From: Membranipora membranacea
Taxonomy: Eukaryota > Bryozoa > Gymnolaemata > Cheilostomatida > Membraniporidae
Length of the DNA: 64,000 nucleotides
Direction: 5' to 3'
Assembly (NCBI GenBank): GCA_914767715.1
Contig: OU612068.1
Span: 7,006,001-7,070,000, forward strand
In this document: piece by piece, positions 1 to 17,800 of the stretch
Layout: each line of letters starts with the position of its first letter
Numbering within the stretch: position 1 is the stretch's first letter
The notes under the pieces: generated by a model
Seen by the model: only the letters and a program-made list of their open reading frames with translations
What the model was told of the DNA's origin: nothing
The model's database searches: none
Translations under genes and position numbers: made by a program

Positions 1-241
1 TGTATTTGTGTAGTATAAGTGCCTGAACGTTGCCAGGTTGGAAAGAGAAGAATTTCACTTTTGACCACATTTGATCTTGCTGGGAATGTGGTTGATGATG
101 TAATGCTTCTGAATTCTACTGCCTAATTTACGGGCAACGTCTGAGCATTTAAACTAGTATTTGGATCTCGAAGATTAAACATAAAAATCTATAATCTGGT
201 GATGCTATGTGTAATATGACATGTACTATAATGTACCCTGA

Positions 242-4595
<4,354 letters not shown>

Positions 4596-5679
4596 CACAA
4601 TCAGAATGTTATGAAGTCTGGAAGTGCGAATTTAAGCTGACTTTCTTTTTAGCAGTGAACTGCGCAGTATCACAGTGATAGTAGCACTGGCGATGTTTTT
4701 TTTGCAGTTATTTTTCATTTATTATGCTGTACCTTTTTATTTGAAAAATATTTGACAATTTGATCAATATTTGCTGCTTCATTATACTAGGTCATAGGCA
4801 ATCATCAGTGGATTGAGTACAATGAGGGTTTTTTAGATTCACAGGGCTTTGCCTTTACTGAAGCACCTAAAATACTGGGAACATATCAAGTTTCATCAAA
4901 TCTAACCCATGCAAGTCTAGTGACAGTTTCTTTTAATGTCAGAGGTAAAGTAATGCGGTATTCAGCCTAAGCCCAAAAACTCAGCGTGAACTTGAAGACT
5001 GTGCTCTACAGGTTCGCTCTGAGTTGTTGCAAATAAGAAGGGTCTGGATGTATGTTGGGTGGCATAGAGTTTTAGCGGGTTACACGGCTACTGATTATAA
5101 GCATAAAGCAATTACTGTGTGAAGGTCTACAAAATATTCTTGCATCTGATGGGTTTGTGCCATAGACAAAACACTATGGTTTGTGCACAACCTTGCTGTA
5201 ATGTTAGATCACTGAATTAGATTCTTCTCTTAGAATGGAAATAGTATCATAGCGTTATACGGTTAGGACACTAAACACAGGGACCCATCTGACTGTTATC
5301 TGATTGGCTGTCCCTAGTAGCATGAATAATTAGCCTGAGAAATTGTCTTGTTTACAAAATTGCAAACAATAATTATACCCCATACAGTGTCGATGATTAG
5401 GGCATTTCTAGATTGCTACTAGGGACTGGCTATTTTTGCGAGCCCTTTGTTTTGCAAAAGAAAGCTAATGATGCTATTCCAGATATGGAATTCAATGTGT
5501 TAGATGCATTGATATGAATATATATCAGTGGTTAGATGCATTAGAGACCATTTGAGACCTGTCCAAGTCTCGGCAAACCCTCTGCTCATTTTGGGATGCT
5601 TATAGTATGATGACCTGAACAAAATGGGGTTTAGGGTTACAAAAATCTGGTAAAAAGGGCACTATTACAGGCTTATTGA
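4596..5679. other. SPG7 3' flank, no gene seen
   Basis: This stretch probably includes the SPG7 3' UTR. No reading frame, clear AATAAA or RNA gene was recognised. A small inverted repeat is present: 5306-5323 (GGCTGTCCCTAGTAGCAT) pairs with 5412-5431, about 90 bases apart. Confidence 0.5.
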
Positions 5680-6235
5680 GGAAGCTTCAGCAGGGCAAGA
5701 CTTCGAAGATGTTACATAGGATGGTAATCACCACAGCCTGCTAAAATAATCTGCATTTCTCCAGAATCTGGACAACCAGATTGGCTTCTCCAGTCACCAA
5801 GAATTCTCCTCTCTGTTAGAAGAAATCTGGTATTTTAAGCCCATGGTGAGACCAAGCTGGGTTCACTTTGTGAGGGACATTCTGTGGATTTAGAGACAGT
5901 TAGAGGTCATTTCAGAGATCTCATCGACAATCCAACCCTCAGCCCTCAATATGACTGAGCTGAAGACCATTGTAAATACACTGCCAGCCAGTTGTACTGA
6001 CTTCGAATGTGGGTTCTCCGCAATGAATGTTATTGTTCAGATTTGAAAACACCCTGGGGGTCAAGCATATCAGCAACTTGATTTTCATTTCTCTGGTGGG
6101 GGCAACCGGTCAGAATATTCAAGCCTAAACGCTATGGTAACATATGGCTGATATCACATCGGCATACAGATTATAAAAGGCGAGAACTGATTATGAAGGA
6201 TGAATGTGTAGCACAAGAGCGGTACCAAATGTTCT
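5680..6235 (+). pseudogene. hAT transposase relic (KIAA1586/ZBED-like C-terminal dimerisation region)
   Basis: The conceptual translation, reached only by changing frame and passing stops, shows hallmarks of the hAT C-terminal dimerisation region. Around 5965-6030 it reads NTLPASCTDFECGFSAMN, matching the family pattern TLP.S.AE.ERGFS.MN. Around 6055-6100 another frame gives GVKHISNLIFISLVG. Around 6110-6180 a third gives RIFKPKRYGNIWL followed by SHRHTDYKRR. Internal stops (for example after 6040) and at least two frameshifts show that it is dead. No terminal inverted repeats or target duplication were found, so the element ends are unknown. Confidence 0.65.
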
Positions 6236-6603
6236 TGGGTTTGTGTTGACTTTGAATGCTTTGTTTGACACCTAAGTTACAATGGATTTGTAACGCAGTG
6301 CAACTGAAAATCTTTTAATAGTTATAATTTTTTAGTTTATTATTGACATATTCAAGAAGACCTGGCAGCGCTAGATGATAAGTGAAAAGCTATATTCTTT
6401 ATATATTTTTGTTCTTCTAACAGCTTTCACAATATAACCCTAAGGCCTAAACCTAATAATTTCGCCAAAAGTCTGTGTGTGAGTATTGATTCATGACCAG
6501 CTGTAGTGGGTGCCATGGTGGTTTGGGTTCTGTATGCCTATCTGATGACTTCCTTTCGTCAACATAACAATCCTAACAGCAGATCTTTCAATGTAGTAAG
6601 CGA

Positions 6604-7110
6604 TTGATGCCTCTCAGTGATTACGAGTTTGAGAAGTACAAAAAATCAGTTTGGACTGGTAACGTATTCAGAAAGATCATTCACAGACTAGTATTTACCA
6701 CCCAAAATGGTAAGTTTGATAAAATGTAAAATGATAAAAAGGGAAATATTATATGTATAACTACACTAATTGCTTATTTTTACTGCGAATTTGACAGATT
6801 TGTTCCATTGTTCTCCATTATCTCTAAAATTTTCCAACAAGGGAGGGTACTGGAAAACTCATCCTCGTACATGAAAGTGTTCCGTTTCAGATGAACATCA
6901 GGAATGGCACTTTCAATTTCCAAGCTCTTAGGATTTAATCCTAATGCCAACTATGCACTACTACCTGGTTATGGTACACGCTTTGATGACAAAACAGTTG
7001 ATCTCTTCCATCTAGAGCAGCTGATGCAGGACCTGTCTGCAAATCTTTCTAAATTACCAAATCACCTACACACAAGTATGAGCTTGTTGGCATATAAATA
7101 CATGTATATT
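6604..7110 (+). pseudogene. Possible relic of a dispersed Polinton-associated protein gene; weak
   Basis: Two open stretches are visible. Around 6607-6720 one reads MPLSDYEFEKYKKSV and so on, ending at a donor-like GTAAGT. At 6904-7110 the other contains SKLLGFNPNANY, then FDDKTVDL, then LSKLPNHLHTS. This order loosely recalls a family of dispersed proteins in aquatic invertebrates with an LLGF motif followed by VDL and a Y.Y.DI segment, often linked to Polinton/adinto-like elements. I could not confirm it. It may be a chance open frame. Confidence 0.2.
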
Positions 7111-7553
7111 AATTTCTTGCTTTCTCCCTTTTTTGTTTCAATCTTCATATGGACCCATAACGTTATGGTTATGAAACTTTCTACTTATTTACAAGGAGCA
7201 CAAAATGACATTCAGCTTACACAACATATCTTTAGTCCTTTATGTTGATATTTTTACAAACTATCAGGTAAGCCATTCATGTTTTTGACCATGATCATAT
7301 AAATATGACATACTGGTTAAAGCTGGTGGCTTCTTTGGTCAGATGCCTGCTTACTTTACAAAACCATAGGTTTAGCAATAAAAAATTCATATCGATCGAT
7401 CGATGTAAATGTTGAATGAAATTGCATACATATAAAAGAATATTCTTTTCCCTTTTATACTGAGATGTGTATTTCAATATTAGTTCTCAAAAAACCCTCA
7501 CACAGAGGCGCTACCATTATATGATTTATAACACCGTAAAAAAACAAGAAATA

Positions 7554-10542
7554 TTAAAACCAGAGTCTCACACCTTGTTTTCTAACATGAAATAGGTGGG
7601 GATCTACAGTAAATGTGTGTACTTTGGGTTTAGGTCCATGAGGTTCATCAAACTTCAGAGGCCTTGGTGGAGGTTTGATTTTACGTCCGTGTACACCAGT
7701 CTTCCTCATCCAGAGTCCACTCTTTGGGCGGATACCCAACTGCCTGGCAGCTCCAGCTTTGCCTAACTCTCTATTTTTCCTGAAATTATCACAGTGAACG
7801 TTGATAATATGTATGCTCCAGTCAGAATATCTCGAAAAATTCTTGATGATTCCACATGAGGTTTTGCAAGTTTGCTTAACATCTACTCCTCCAAGCCCCT
7901 ATTACAGACGCCTGCTAAACAGGCAAACACTTATGATTCATATGGTCTGAGCAAATGGCCATGTAAGCTTCATCAGCCCTAATCACCATTCAGCATCTTC
8001 CTAAATCATTCATTTTTCCAAGCATTAAAGCCTTTCAAAAATCTAGTCAATGGATCAAGAGTTACCTACCTATCCACATTAGAGACTCTCCCAACCACAC
8101 AGAGGCAATTTTCATGGATAATCATTTCTTGTTTAGATGGCATCTTCAACACGACTTGATCGCCGAGCTTTTTAATGATCTGTATAGAGCCACCGGCAGC
8201 GTTTGCCACCTTGCTGCCATGATAAGGATGTCTCTCTACCTGGCATACCGAGGAGCCTATAGTCAGAGCTCCGACAGGATGACAATCTCCTGGCTCACCT
8301 TGTACTATCAAACAATAACAACGGTTTCAATGCCTGTGATAAACTTCACAGCTTGCTGCACAATATCAAAACCAGCATATAAGAAATCTTTCTACCTTTC
8401 AGGTTACCTCAAACCCCGCTCAATCGTCAAATGCCCAACTTCCTACCTGACCCTTTGGGAATCTTTTTAGGCAAGACAATAAGCAATAGCAGATTTAACC
8501 AATCATTACCTCTCCAATATGGTCAATATGTAGGAGTCATTTAGGATTTTAAAATTTATTTTGTTCAGCTAAAAAAGCCTTGAAATTTAGAGAGCAGTAT
8601 CGCATCTAGACTCAAAATATTATTGGAGAAGATTCAGTCCATGAAAATTGGTCAGTATTCTCTCCGCTGTGTCTAACATTCACTGTGAAAGTTTGTTCAC
8701 AATCATTAAATCTTCCCCCGGCTGACAGCCTAATTTCCACACATTTGAACAGAATACAATGTCACTTCCGCAGTGTACATGAATTTGATGCTTACTGGGA
8801 ACTGTTGGAATTTCTCTTGTACTTTTAATGATATCTCCTTTCTTCATGTTTTCTGTAGCGATAATCCATCTTTTTTTTTCACCACCAACAACTAGTGCTA
8901 TGAAACCAGATCTAAAAACAAGATGCTCAAATATCTTTCCACTCGGAGATGGTAGTTAAGAGCACCTTAGCACTTGTAGTCACATCGCTGGTGGCCACTG
9001 GTATTTCAGAAACACATACATGTTTGTAATTTGTGGTTTAATTCTGTTAAGATAAAGCGTCCAACAAGATACATGTAGTTAAGATTCAGAGTTCACTTAT
9101 CCTACCACCCATTGGAAGTATTTCCTTACCTGGTTTGTTCTGGTATTATATCTTTTACTATTTCAATTTTAGGATCAGCCTCTGTTTCCGTTATTCTGTT
9201 CGGATCAGTCATATGCCATACCACTTTAACACCACCTCCGATTCTACCAATCTCCCTTCGTCCTGGAAATTTTACAATAAAATAGCTCAGTTCTTACTTT
9301 AGACAGCGTTTCGTCAAGGAGTACAGCCTTACTTCTGAGTTTCGTAGGAGTTTGTTCAGGCTAAGCATTAGAAAGGAGGGTGGAGTAGAAAAACTCCAAA
9401 TACAGGAGAGCATAAATTGATCAATTGAGTCAGGGCATACCTGGCGTCAACAAGTAAGCTAGTCAATGCATGCTAAGGGTTAAATTTTGCTTGAATAAAC
9501 TCTTGTCACTCACCGCTCTCAGTCACAAAAAAAATCAGAAATGGTATGAGACAAATTAGCTTCAACTCATCCGAGGGGTCTTTCAATCAACAGCAGCCTA
9601 TGCTAGGGTCTGGCTCAGGAATCACTCACTCATTGATGGAACTATATACATTCTGAGTGAGCAATTTGGGAGCAATTTTGCTTTATTGAAAGACTCCCTG
9701 CGTAACCGACAACTTACCATCTACTCCTCTGCCTCCAGTTTTTTGAACAGGCTGTGGTTTGACGGTATATTCAGTGATCGGCTCAACTACTCTCATTCCT
9801 CTAGACACAAGTCTACCCCATGATGTATTTAATCTGTGTGGCATCTCATGTTTTTTGTTGGGAGATCGCTTTGTCTTACTGTTCAACGGTACACTCAAGT
9901 GCAGCTCACATTTGAATGTCCTACAAAGAGATTTGAGGGGCGATTAATCAATTTCAATCCCATCTAGAGTAAAAATGATGGGATGTAAACACTATATCGC
10001 ACGACACAACCTCTTGCATAGTAGTGAGTATATTAACCCACACTCAGTCTCAGTCACCATGGAGTTGGCTCCTTGCAGTCAACGAACTCCTCTTCGCCTA
10101 GATTGAAGCTTCATCCTTATGCCTTTAATTTGATCCAATACTTATCATTTATAGAAGAATTAGATGTTGTGAGAGAAAGGTACTAAAATAAACAAATAGC
10201 AAGTTGGCAAGCCCTCATCACTACTATAGTATAACTATGATGTATAATATGCCAACAGAAATATGAGTTTGGAAGGTCAATTGGTTCACTGTCTAAATAA
10301 CCACAAATCAAGAGCAATGCCAGCTTTGCTAGTTTGATTTATGGTCTGGTCCACTCAACGCACTCACTGTGACGTGCTAGCAGCAAAGTGCTTTATATAT
10401 ATATGTATATATAATATTATCATATATTATTATAATATATAGTAGTCAACGGTGTCATTTTCACTCACCTGTTGAGTGCAGCGGCTGACAGATCTACAGA
10501 CTTCCTTGCTACAAGTGAGCATCTCAATGTGTTGAGGATCAT
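7554..10542 (-). CDS. MRPL2: Mitochondrial ribosomal protein L2 (uL2m), complete, 6 exons
   Basis: Component of the mitochondrial large ribosomal subunit, binding 16S rRNA near the peptidyl-transferase centre. Exons on the minus strand: 10469-10542 (ATG at 10542), 9718-9920, 9130-9262, 8796-8911, 8070-8304, 7554-7779 (TAA at 7554-7556). Phases join cleanly into 328 codons, close to the length of vertebrate MRPL2. Residues 1-25 ([15 protein letters not shown]...) are basic and lack acids at the start, as expected for a mitochondrial presequence. Family landmarks in order: [86 protein letters not shown] and [11 protein letters not shown]. The ATG at 10542 was chosen because it opens the exon encoding the presequence and splices in frame. 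A MITE copy lies in intron 2 (9575-9698). The gene is convergent with SPG7. Confidence 0.95.
9575..9698. mobile_element. MITE with GGGGTCTTTCAAT terminal inverted repeats, in MRPL2 intron
   Basis: The left end GGGGTCTTTCAAT (9575-9587) and right end ATTGAAAGACTCCC (9685-9698) are inverted. The interior contains ACTCACTCA/TGAGTGAGC motifs that pair imperfectly. Related copies with the same ends and interior motifs occur at 34312-34537 and 41342-41450. No coding capacity. Confidence 0.65.
10390..10442. repeat. AT-dinucleotide-rich tract in MRPL2 intron 1
   Basis: About 50 bases of almost pure TATA/ATAT with palindromic character, just downstream of exon 1 on the minus strand. Simple sequence. 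Confidence 0.6.
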
Positions 10543-11885
10543 CTTAGTGTTTCAACTAACATTCATAGGTGCTCGTGAACAACCTGCAATACTTTTAAAA
10601 TACGAAACTCATCAAAAATTGTGTGAAATATTTAGAGCTGAGAAGAAAAATAAGTTTGCATGGAGGCTGACATGTTTTTAGTACAGCACCAAATCCCAAA
10701 CCTTATTGGTGGATAATTGGTTTTCTCTAAGGTTTGCTTTAATGTTTGCTCTATGATAACTTTTGCTTAGTTGGGTTCTCTTGAAAAATGTACAATAAGA
10801 GAGGACAACGTACACAGACATTTCCTTTTTCCAGTATGTCCAGAGACTATAAACATATATCTACTAGTCTCTGGCATGGCTTCAACTCCCTACTGCTCTT
10901 TGTATCTTTATTCTTTACACCTTACAAATTTCCACACCGTGTCCCAATTAAAATATCTCTCTCACTCATACAAGTATGAAGAAAAAATGTTTATCTAATA
11001 AATCATTGTATTTCCTGCATGTAATATGATCACCCTACCACAACTTATCACACCTGTGTACTTAGATAAGCCAGCTTGATGCCCCATTATCACATGAGGT
11101 GTGGCAATTACGGTAAGTGAGAGATTTCACTGGTTATAGTGCCAATTGCTTAAAAACGAAGATTCCGCCAAGTTTTTCATAATGCAGTTTTATGATGCAG
11201 CTTTATTTACAAGTTGAACTCATAACTAGAAAACCTGTCAACTCTCCTCATCTACATCACCAAGATGGCGATGATGCCACTATTAAATAACACCTAAGGA
11301 ATGTGTGATATTGGGTGGAAAAAGGAACAGAAAACTGACAATGTAATACAATAATAACATAATGTAGTACAGGTGGTCCCGCCTATTCACAAACTGAAAT
11401 ATGAAAAATAATGTGCATCAAGAGATTGGTTTGCAAGTGCTGCTCAGTTAGATCAGACTAAAAACTCTCCACTAAAAACCATCAATGAAAAACAAAGCCT
11501 GCTCCTGTCAAAGCATTTGCTATGAACATTATGGAGTGTAATACGAGACTGGTAAGTCTTAGTGTTTGTTTCAACGCAAAAAGTTAGACGAATCACCGAA
11601 CAGGAAGATAAAAAAATTCCAATAAAATCTAGAAAATATAAAAATTCAATGTCTAACTAAAATCGCAGTCATCATTGTACTGGAAAATTTAGCAGAATAA
11701 TCAATTAGAAATTTACGATTAAATTTCTGCAAAAGAGAAGAAGAGGTTTACATAAGAACAGTGCATATAAGTAGGGACACAGAGGGTAGTAGGGATATCA
11801 GTAAACTATTTAATATTCATGGAATGGTTAGGTAGTGCAGCGTTAGTAGGATGCATACAGGTACATAAATATAACGGTCAGCAGA
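10543..11885. other. Spacer between MRPL2 5' end and the MAGUK 3' end
   Basis: No supported gene. The left part should contain the MRPL2 promoter and the right part the 3' UTR of the minus-strand MAGUK gene. A minus-strand AATAAA at 11202-11207 is a candidate polyadenylation signal for that transcript. Short open frames near 10770-11000 have no recognisable content. Confidence 0.5.
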
Positions 11886-14800
11886 TTAATTCACCACCGC
11901 CTCCTTATCCAATGCTGACTCCTGCAACAGAAAAGAAAATACTTAGTTCAATGTATCCAACATATTAGCAGATTTGAAATAGCGTCAAATTAATCATAAC
12001 AATGAATTTTCTTTTATAAGATTGTAAAAGTGTCAAACTATTACATTTTCAAACCATCATGCTGATTTTGAAACTTTAAACTATAGTTCCACACTGTATA
12101 ATGGGGTAGGAAGAGTATTCTTTGTACCCAAGAGACAAGTCAAGGGTAGGATATTTTAATGAACAGAGTGCATTCTTAGAGAATAGCGGGTCCCAAAGAG
12201 AAAAGTAACCACCAAACCTCATCAGATTAAACTACGGCCAGCAGCATTCAACGAATTCACTAGTTGGGACGATTGCTCTACATCAGGAATACCAAACAGG
12301 TGTGACCAGCTATTGAGATGAGTGATATTCTTATCAACATACCCATGAGATAGGTGCCCACTGTGAAGAAGCATTAGCCTTAGCTAGCATCTCCAGTATC
12401 TGTGTACATGTAGAATCAAAGTAGTCGTATGATATGCTGGCATCACATAGATGATTATACTGTCTGTGAATTCTCTGTGTCTCATCAATAATCTTACGTA
12501 TTTCATCATCCTAAACAGACCAGACATCATAGTAAGATTTATCACTGAAACAAATTCATCTGTATCCACGGCTAGACATGGTACGTTAATCAGCCTGAAA
12601 CTTACCCTAAGCAAAATAATTTGCATGTTTTCACAGTGAGATATGTTACATTATTGCACCTGAAACTTATTTCAATTCAAAAAGTTTCATATCCATGATC
12701 ACAATTTTTAGAAAACTACATTTCAATTCATGAGTAATACGACATATCACAACTAATATGACTAATATAATAAAAGTACGCCTCAATAAAAATTTATATC
12801 CAGTCCCTTTAATCTTATGGTGCACAAAATATAGAGGTTGACAAACTGGTAATAAAATATGCATGTAGCTCTTACAGTTTTCTTTTGGGTGTCGACACCA
12901 TCATTGATGGCCTGTTGGTTCATCCTCCTCAGGGACTCAGCGTCTGTAGGTGTTACAAGTACTACATATGGCAGCCATTCTACTGTACGCAGCTTAGGTA
13001 ATGCCTAAAAATATCCATATATAAACCATAAAGCAAGACTTGATGTGACAATATGTATACAATATAACCAATATCACATCTCATATGAGACAGTCATTTC
13101 TGCCAGAAAAGGACGAGTACTAGTGAAAGGAGTTATCCTCTATATCAGGTTATACAAAAGGGATAACAGCCTCAATTCATTCTTGTGCAATATTTTTTAC
13201 ACTTATATTTCCTAGATCCATCATGGTGTTCTAAATCACAATCATGGTGTGAGTTTTATTAATCAGTTTGTGTTGCATCATACGTGAGAACATTACATAA
13301 TCACTTTATCTATCCAGATCTATCAGATAATACAAAAGTGAGATAAAATACTTACAGCAGACTTGGGATCAATGATGCAAGTTTTGTTGGAGTCGATGAC
13401 AACTTTGAGCGCATTCAGGGATGTGCCGTAGTAGTTTTTATTCAGCTCTCCATATTCGAGATATTTTCCATTTTTAATATCTGCCTCCATCTCCTCTCGG
13501 CTGAGGAAGTGATAGTTTCTGCCGTCCACTTCTCCGTCCCGCTGAGCTCGAGAAGTGTTAGGTGTGGGAGCTCCGAACTCTGCAGGCTTCATCTGTATGA
13601 TCCTGTTCTTGATGCTGCGTCTGCCGACGCCTTGAGCGCCGACCAGAACCAGACATCGGTGATGGAATGGTTTGACTCGAATGACTTCCTCATATAATAC
13701 AGCAGGAGTGTCTACAAAAAAATCATAATATAATAGAATGCAGCTTAAAAAACAATACAGCATATAATATAATACTACATGAAAAAACTATTTAGTAGTT
13801 TGCTTGATGCTGGTTGGGCTACTAGTATTGCGATGGAATACCTTGATGGGAGTGGAGATAAACATAGAAAATCTGTATCAGTATCATTCCAGTTTGCGTT
13901 GTTTTTTATTTTATTTTGGTAACTATGTCCTAGACAAGATTACGGTGTTTGTAACAGAAGCTCTGACATTTGATTGTCACATTGACCCAATTTAAAAACT
14001 TTGCCAAACCAGAGATATGCACTACCAAGAGGAACATTGCACCAGAATTTCAATACCATTATTGAGAGGGATGCGGAGGTAATAGATCATTCTATTGAAT
14101 AAACAAAAAGGATTTGGGGGAAATAAATCTAATGTAGTGTATACTCTATATTCACTGACCACTGACCTTGTTTTACAGGTGGAGTTGTGATAGTGGCAGG
14201 TTTCTTCTTTTTCTTACCAAGTCCACATAAAACTACAAGAAATCACAATCAGTACATAAATAAACAGCCTCACTCACCACAGTAATATAGGCAATGACTA
14301 GGTGACACACAAACAGCGGTTAGAATGCACTAAATTAAATTGGCACACAGTCTGTGGTCATACAGATTAAACTGTGGCTGGGACTATCTCTGCTATAGTA
14401 ATTATGCAATATGTGTTTGTCTAAGTAAACACTTAGGAGTCAAGACTGCTACCAAAGATTATAAATAGTCATCGCTGCTACCAAATCTTACTTTTAGATC
14501 CTAACAGGCAGCTAGTACGATACATGCTGCTTACTGGGCTTGTCAATACATACCTCACATTTATGTCATAGATGAGCGCTATGAATTTTTTCATGGTACC
14601 AGTATTGCATAACTACAACAGAACTAGCTGTCAGACTATATATTGCTTTGGTGTGCAGGTGGTTTTTAACTCACATGAGCTTTTAGTTTTATCAGGTGGA
14701 GGCTGGGATACCATCTGTTTTCTTCGTTCTTCAAATGTTGGAGATGGAATGTTTCCCTCTTTGTTGGTTCTCAGATTTCTACACTCCCACCAGTTCTTAT

Positions 14801-17800
14801 CATTGTCCTGTGCAATATTAAGTACAGTAAATAAGCACAAATAGAAGTAGGATAATTTTAGTTGCTGATTCGCAAACTCAATACAGATGCCACATACCTT
14901 ATTAATCACATCCCAATTTTAACAAGTTGAGTCAGCAAGTAGAAGTTTCTCATGCGATGAAATGTCAAGCTAAATTGCATCAGTGGAATTTTAAGGCTTG
15001 TGCGTGACTCATACATTTTGGTAAAAAAAACAAAAATACTCCCACAACATGAGATTCAAGATATTCCAGAGATAGCTAAACAACCGATCATTTCTGCAAG
15101 GAAAGGAATTCATCAACAATTTATCAAGTTTTGCGCTTATGAATGCCAGATCAGATATATCAAGTATTTGTTCACATCCAGTTTCATAAAAGGCCAATTT
15201 AAAATTTTGAACAGCTGATCAAATTGATATATGTTGGAGCTCTAACTCTTTATCAGTGATGGTGAGGAAAAAAACATTTATTAATATTGATGGCCATGAT
15301 ATAAATAATTCCGGGTATTTATGTTAGTATTGAGATTGACACGATGGAAAGAGAAACAAACCTTGATAATCTGTAGAATATCATCCGGTTCGAAAGACAA
15401 TCCGAGAGCTGGAGCGGACACACGGTTATCTTTGTGAGGATTGTATGCAAAGTGAGCTTTAAGGTATCGCTAAAATATCGAAAACATTACCATAATTGAA
15501 CAACATTGAATTAAACATAATGCTTCATAAATAGCATTTGTCAAAATTCATATTTTGAAAGCTATTAATAGAGTATGGTAACAAATATAAACTCCTATAT
15601 GGTTTTGATCACTCCACTGAGCCCCTGAGGCAACGCAATCTACTGATTATGATACAAACAAAGATGACAATCTCTTCTATGCACATATTCTAATGATGCG
15701 AGAAGCCGGCTTGTTATGTTGTAATATCTGTAAGGAATTTTATCAAGGAAACGAGCTGATGTGCAACAGATGTTATCTCTAATTCCCTGCTATAGGCTCA
15801 AATTTCCTCAATAATAAATATGCATTCCTTGACTGCATACACATCACTAGTTTTAGTTGACAAAACTTCTCACTACTAGGAAATTGACAGTAAGTAGGCC
15901 AAATAGCCAGACCAAGTTGAATGGACAGTAATGTTAGGCACCATATAAGATATTACCATCCAAGAATGAAACAACAGTATTGCATTTTTGCAGAATGAAT
16001 GTAATCATGCAAATTATTAAATATTGTCATGGATGAGCCTGGGATGGTTTTTAATCTCACCCTTGAAATATCTCCATTGGTACCAACACCAGCAGGTATG
16101 ACCTTGAACTTGATATCAGGCCCACTAGTCTGTATGACAGCTCCGAGTTCATCTGGAGTGCTGACAGGCCGTCCGTTCACCTCAGCGATGATGTCACCGA
16201 CGTGTATTAATCCCTGTTTGTCTGTAGTACTGTTAGGAGCTATTCTGATAACTGTGAGCTGTGGACTACCAGCTTCATTACCCACAGTGATTCCCTGAAA
16301 GTTAGTTAGAAAGTTAATTCTAGATCCGACACGATCCTGGACTTTACATCAGTGCAATCCTTAGTTACCACAGGGCCAGAGCAAATACACCAGTCCGGTA
16401 GCAGCTCGCTGCTCTAGCTGCTGATATTATATCAGACTGACTAATCACATCAGTGTAATAAATAATGTGGTCTGCCAATGGGTATGTAGGTTCATGACAT
16501 CGTAACAAACAAAATTCCTCAATGAACAGTCATTATTGTCCAAGTCAACAAACTGCTAGTATAACAATTTGTGGAAGCCCGACAGCATTGCGACCATTTC
16601 ATCAACCTATCGATCAGTGTTTAGTCATGCAACCTTTATAAGCCATACTACTTTGGAGGTAAATCTTAGGAGGCGGTGATGTAGGTTTAACTGTCACGGT
16701 TTCATGTCTTTAAAATTAACATAACATAACAGGGAACTTATGGGACAAAACACCAGATTGTCTTTTAGTTTTATTGCAGCAATGAACTTTCATCGATTGC
16801 AGGACTATTGAATACTTATGACTAATTTGCTACAATATAAGCAGGCCAGGTCAATGGTTTTGCTAAGCTATTGTTCAATGAATAATATGAATTTAAACTC
16901 CAGTCTGTTCAGACAGACAGTTTTAATTGCACAGTGCAAATAAGTATACCAATGGCATGAGTTAGTAATCCTACACAGCACTTGCGCTATCTTTATCAGG
17001 TATTCAGCCATAAAAGATTGTACGCAAACTCACCAAAGGCTCTCCTTGTGTTCTCCTGATTGTCACCATCCTGACTGGCCCCTCATCTTGCTCAGGCCAA
17101 GAGGCGGCCTGTTCAGACTGTGGTGGGGGCATATAAGGCTCCGGTTCTAGTGGATACTGCACAGGCTCAAAACTTTTCTTTGCTATATCATCATGTGCCA
17201 TGAGTACAGCTTGCATGTCAGGATCTGCCAGCAGATCGAATAGTTCACGAGTCTCCGGGTCGCTCATAGTCTGGTCTTGGTGTATACAGTCTAACAGACG
17301 ATTAACAGCAGCGTTCGCCTCATGATCGGCCGGCTCCACAGGTTCCTGTAACTTATCATGAGCCTACATGTAAAATACACAACATAAGTCTCCTGGCGAC
17401 TTTTAAGTCTGGAGGTCTCAGATAATTCTTAGGAAAGACTCTCTGTTTACAATAATTATTGGACATGTTCTTTAAAGATTTTATTTAGGAAACAGGATGT
17501 TGCTAGGTTCTCGAAGGGTACTGAAGCCGCATTGTTCACTCAATGGCTTGACACGTCATTTCATAGCCTCAGCTATCAAAATGCATGCATTCAGTTTCAC
17601 ATTATCAGGATTTGTCATGAATACATGCTCATAAAAACGAGACAATTTCAAACTTGCACACGTTCTCCCACCATACCATTCTGGTGAGGTCATGCTAGCA
17701 AACATTCTACTCACAAAACACTTTTAATCTCTCGTTTTATTACAGCTCGAGGAGAGTGTTACCGCTATTAGGTACAGTCACTTTATGAGAGCAGATAATA

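Noticed and set aside
8114-8470. Plus-strand frame overlapping MRPL2 exon 5
   Set aside because: Shadow of the minus-strand exon, which carries clear uL2m motifs and splices in frame.
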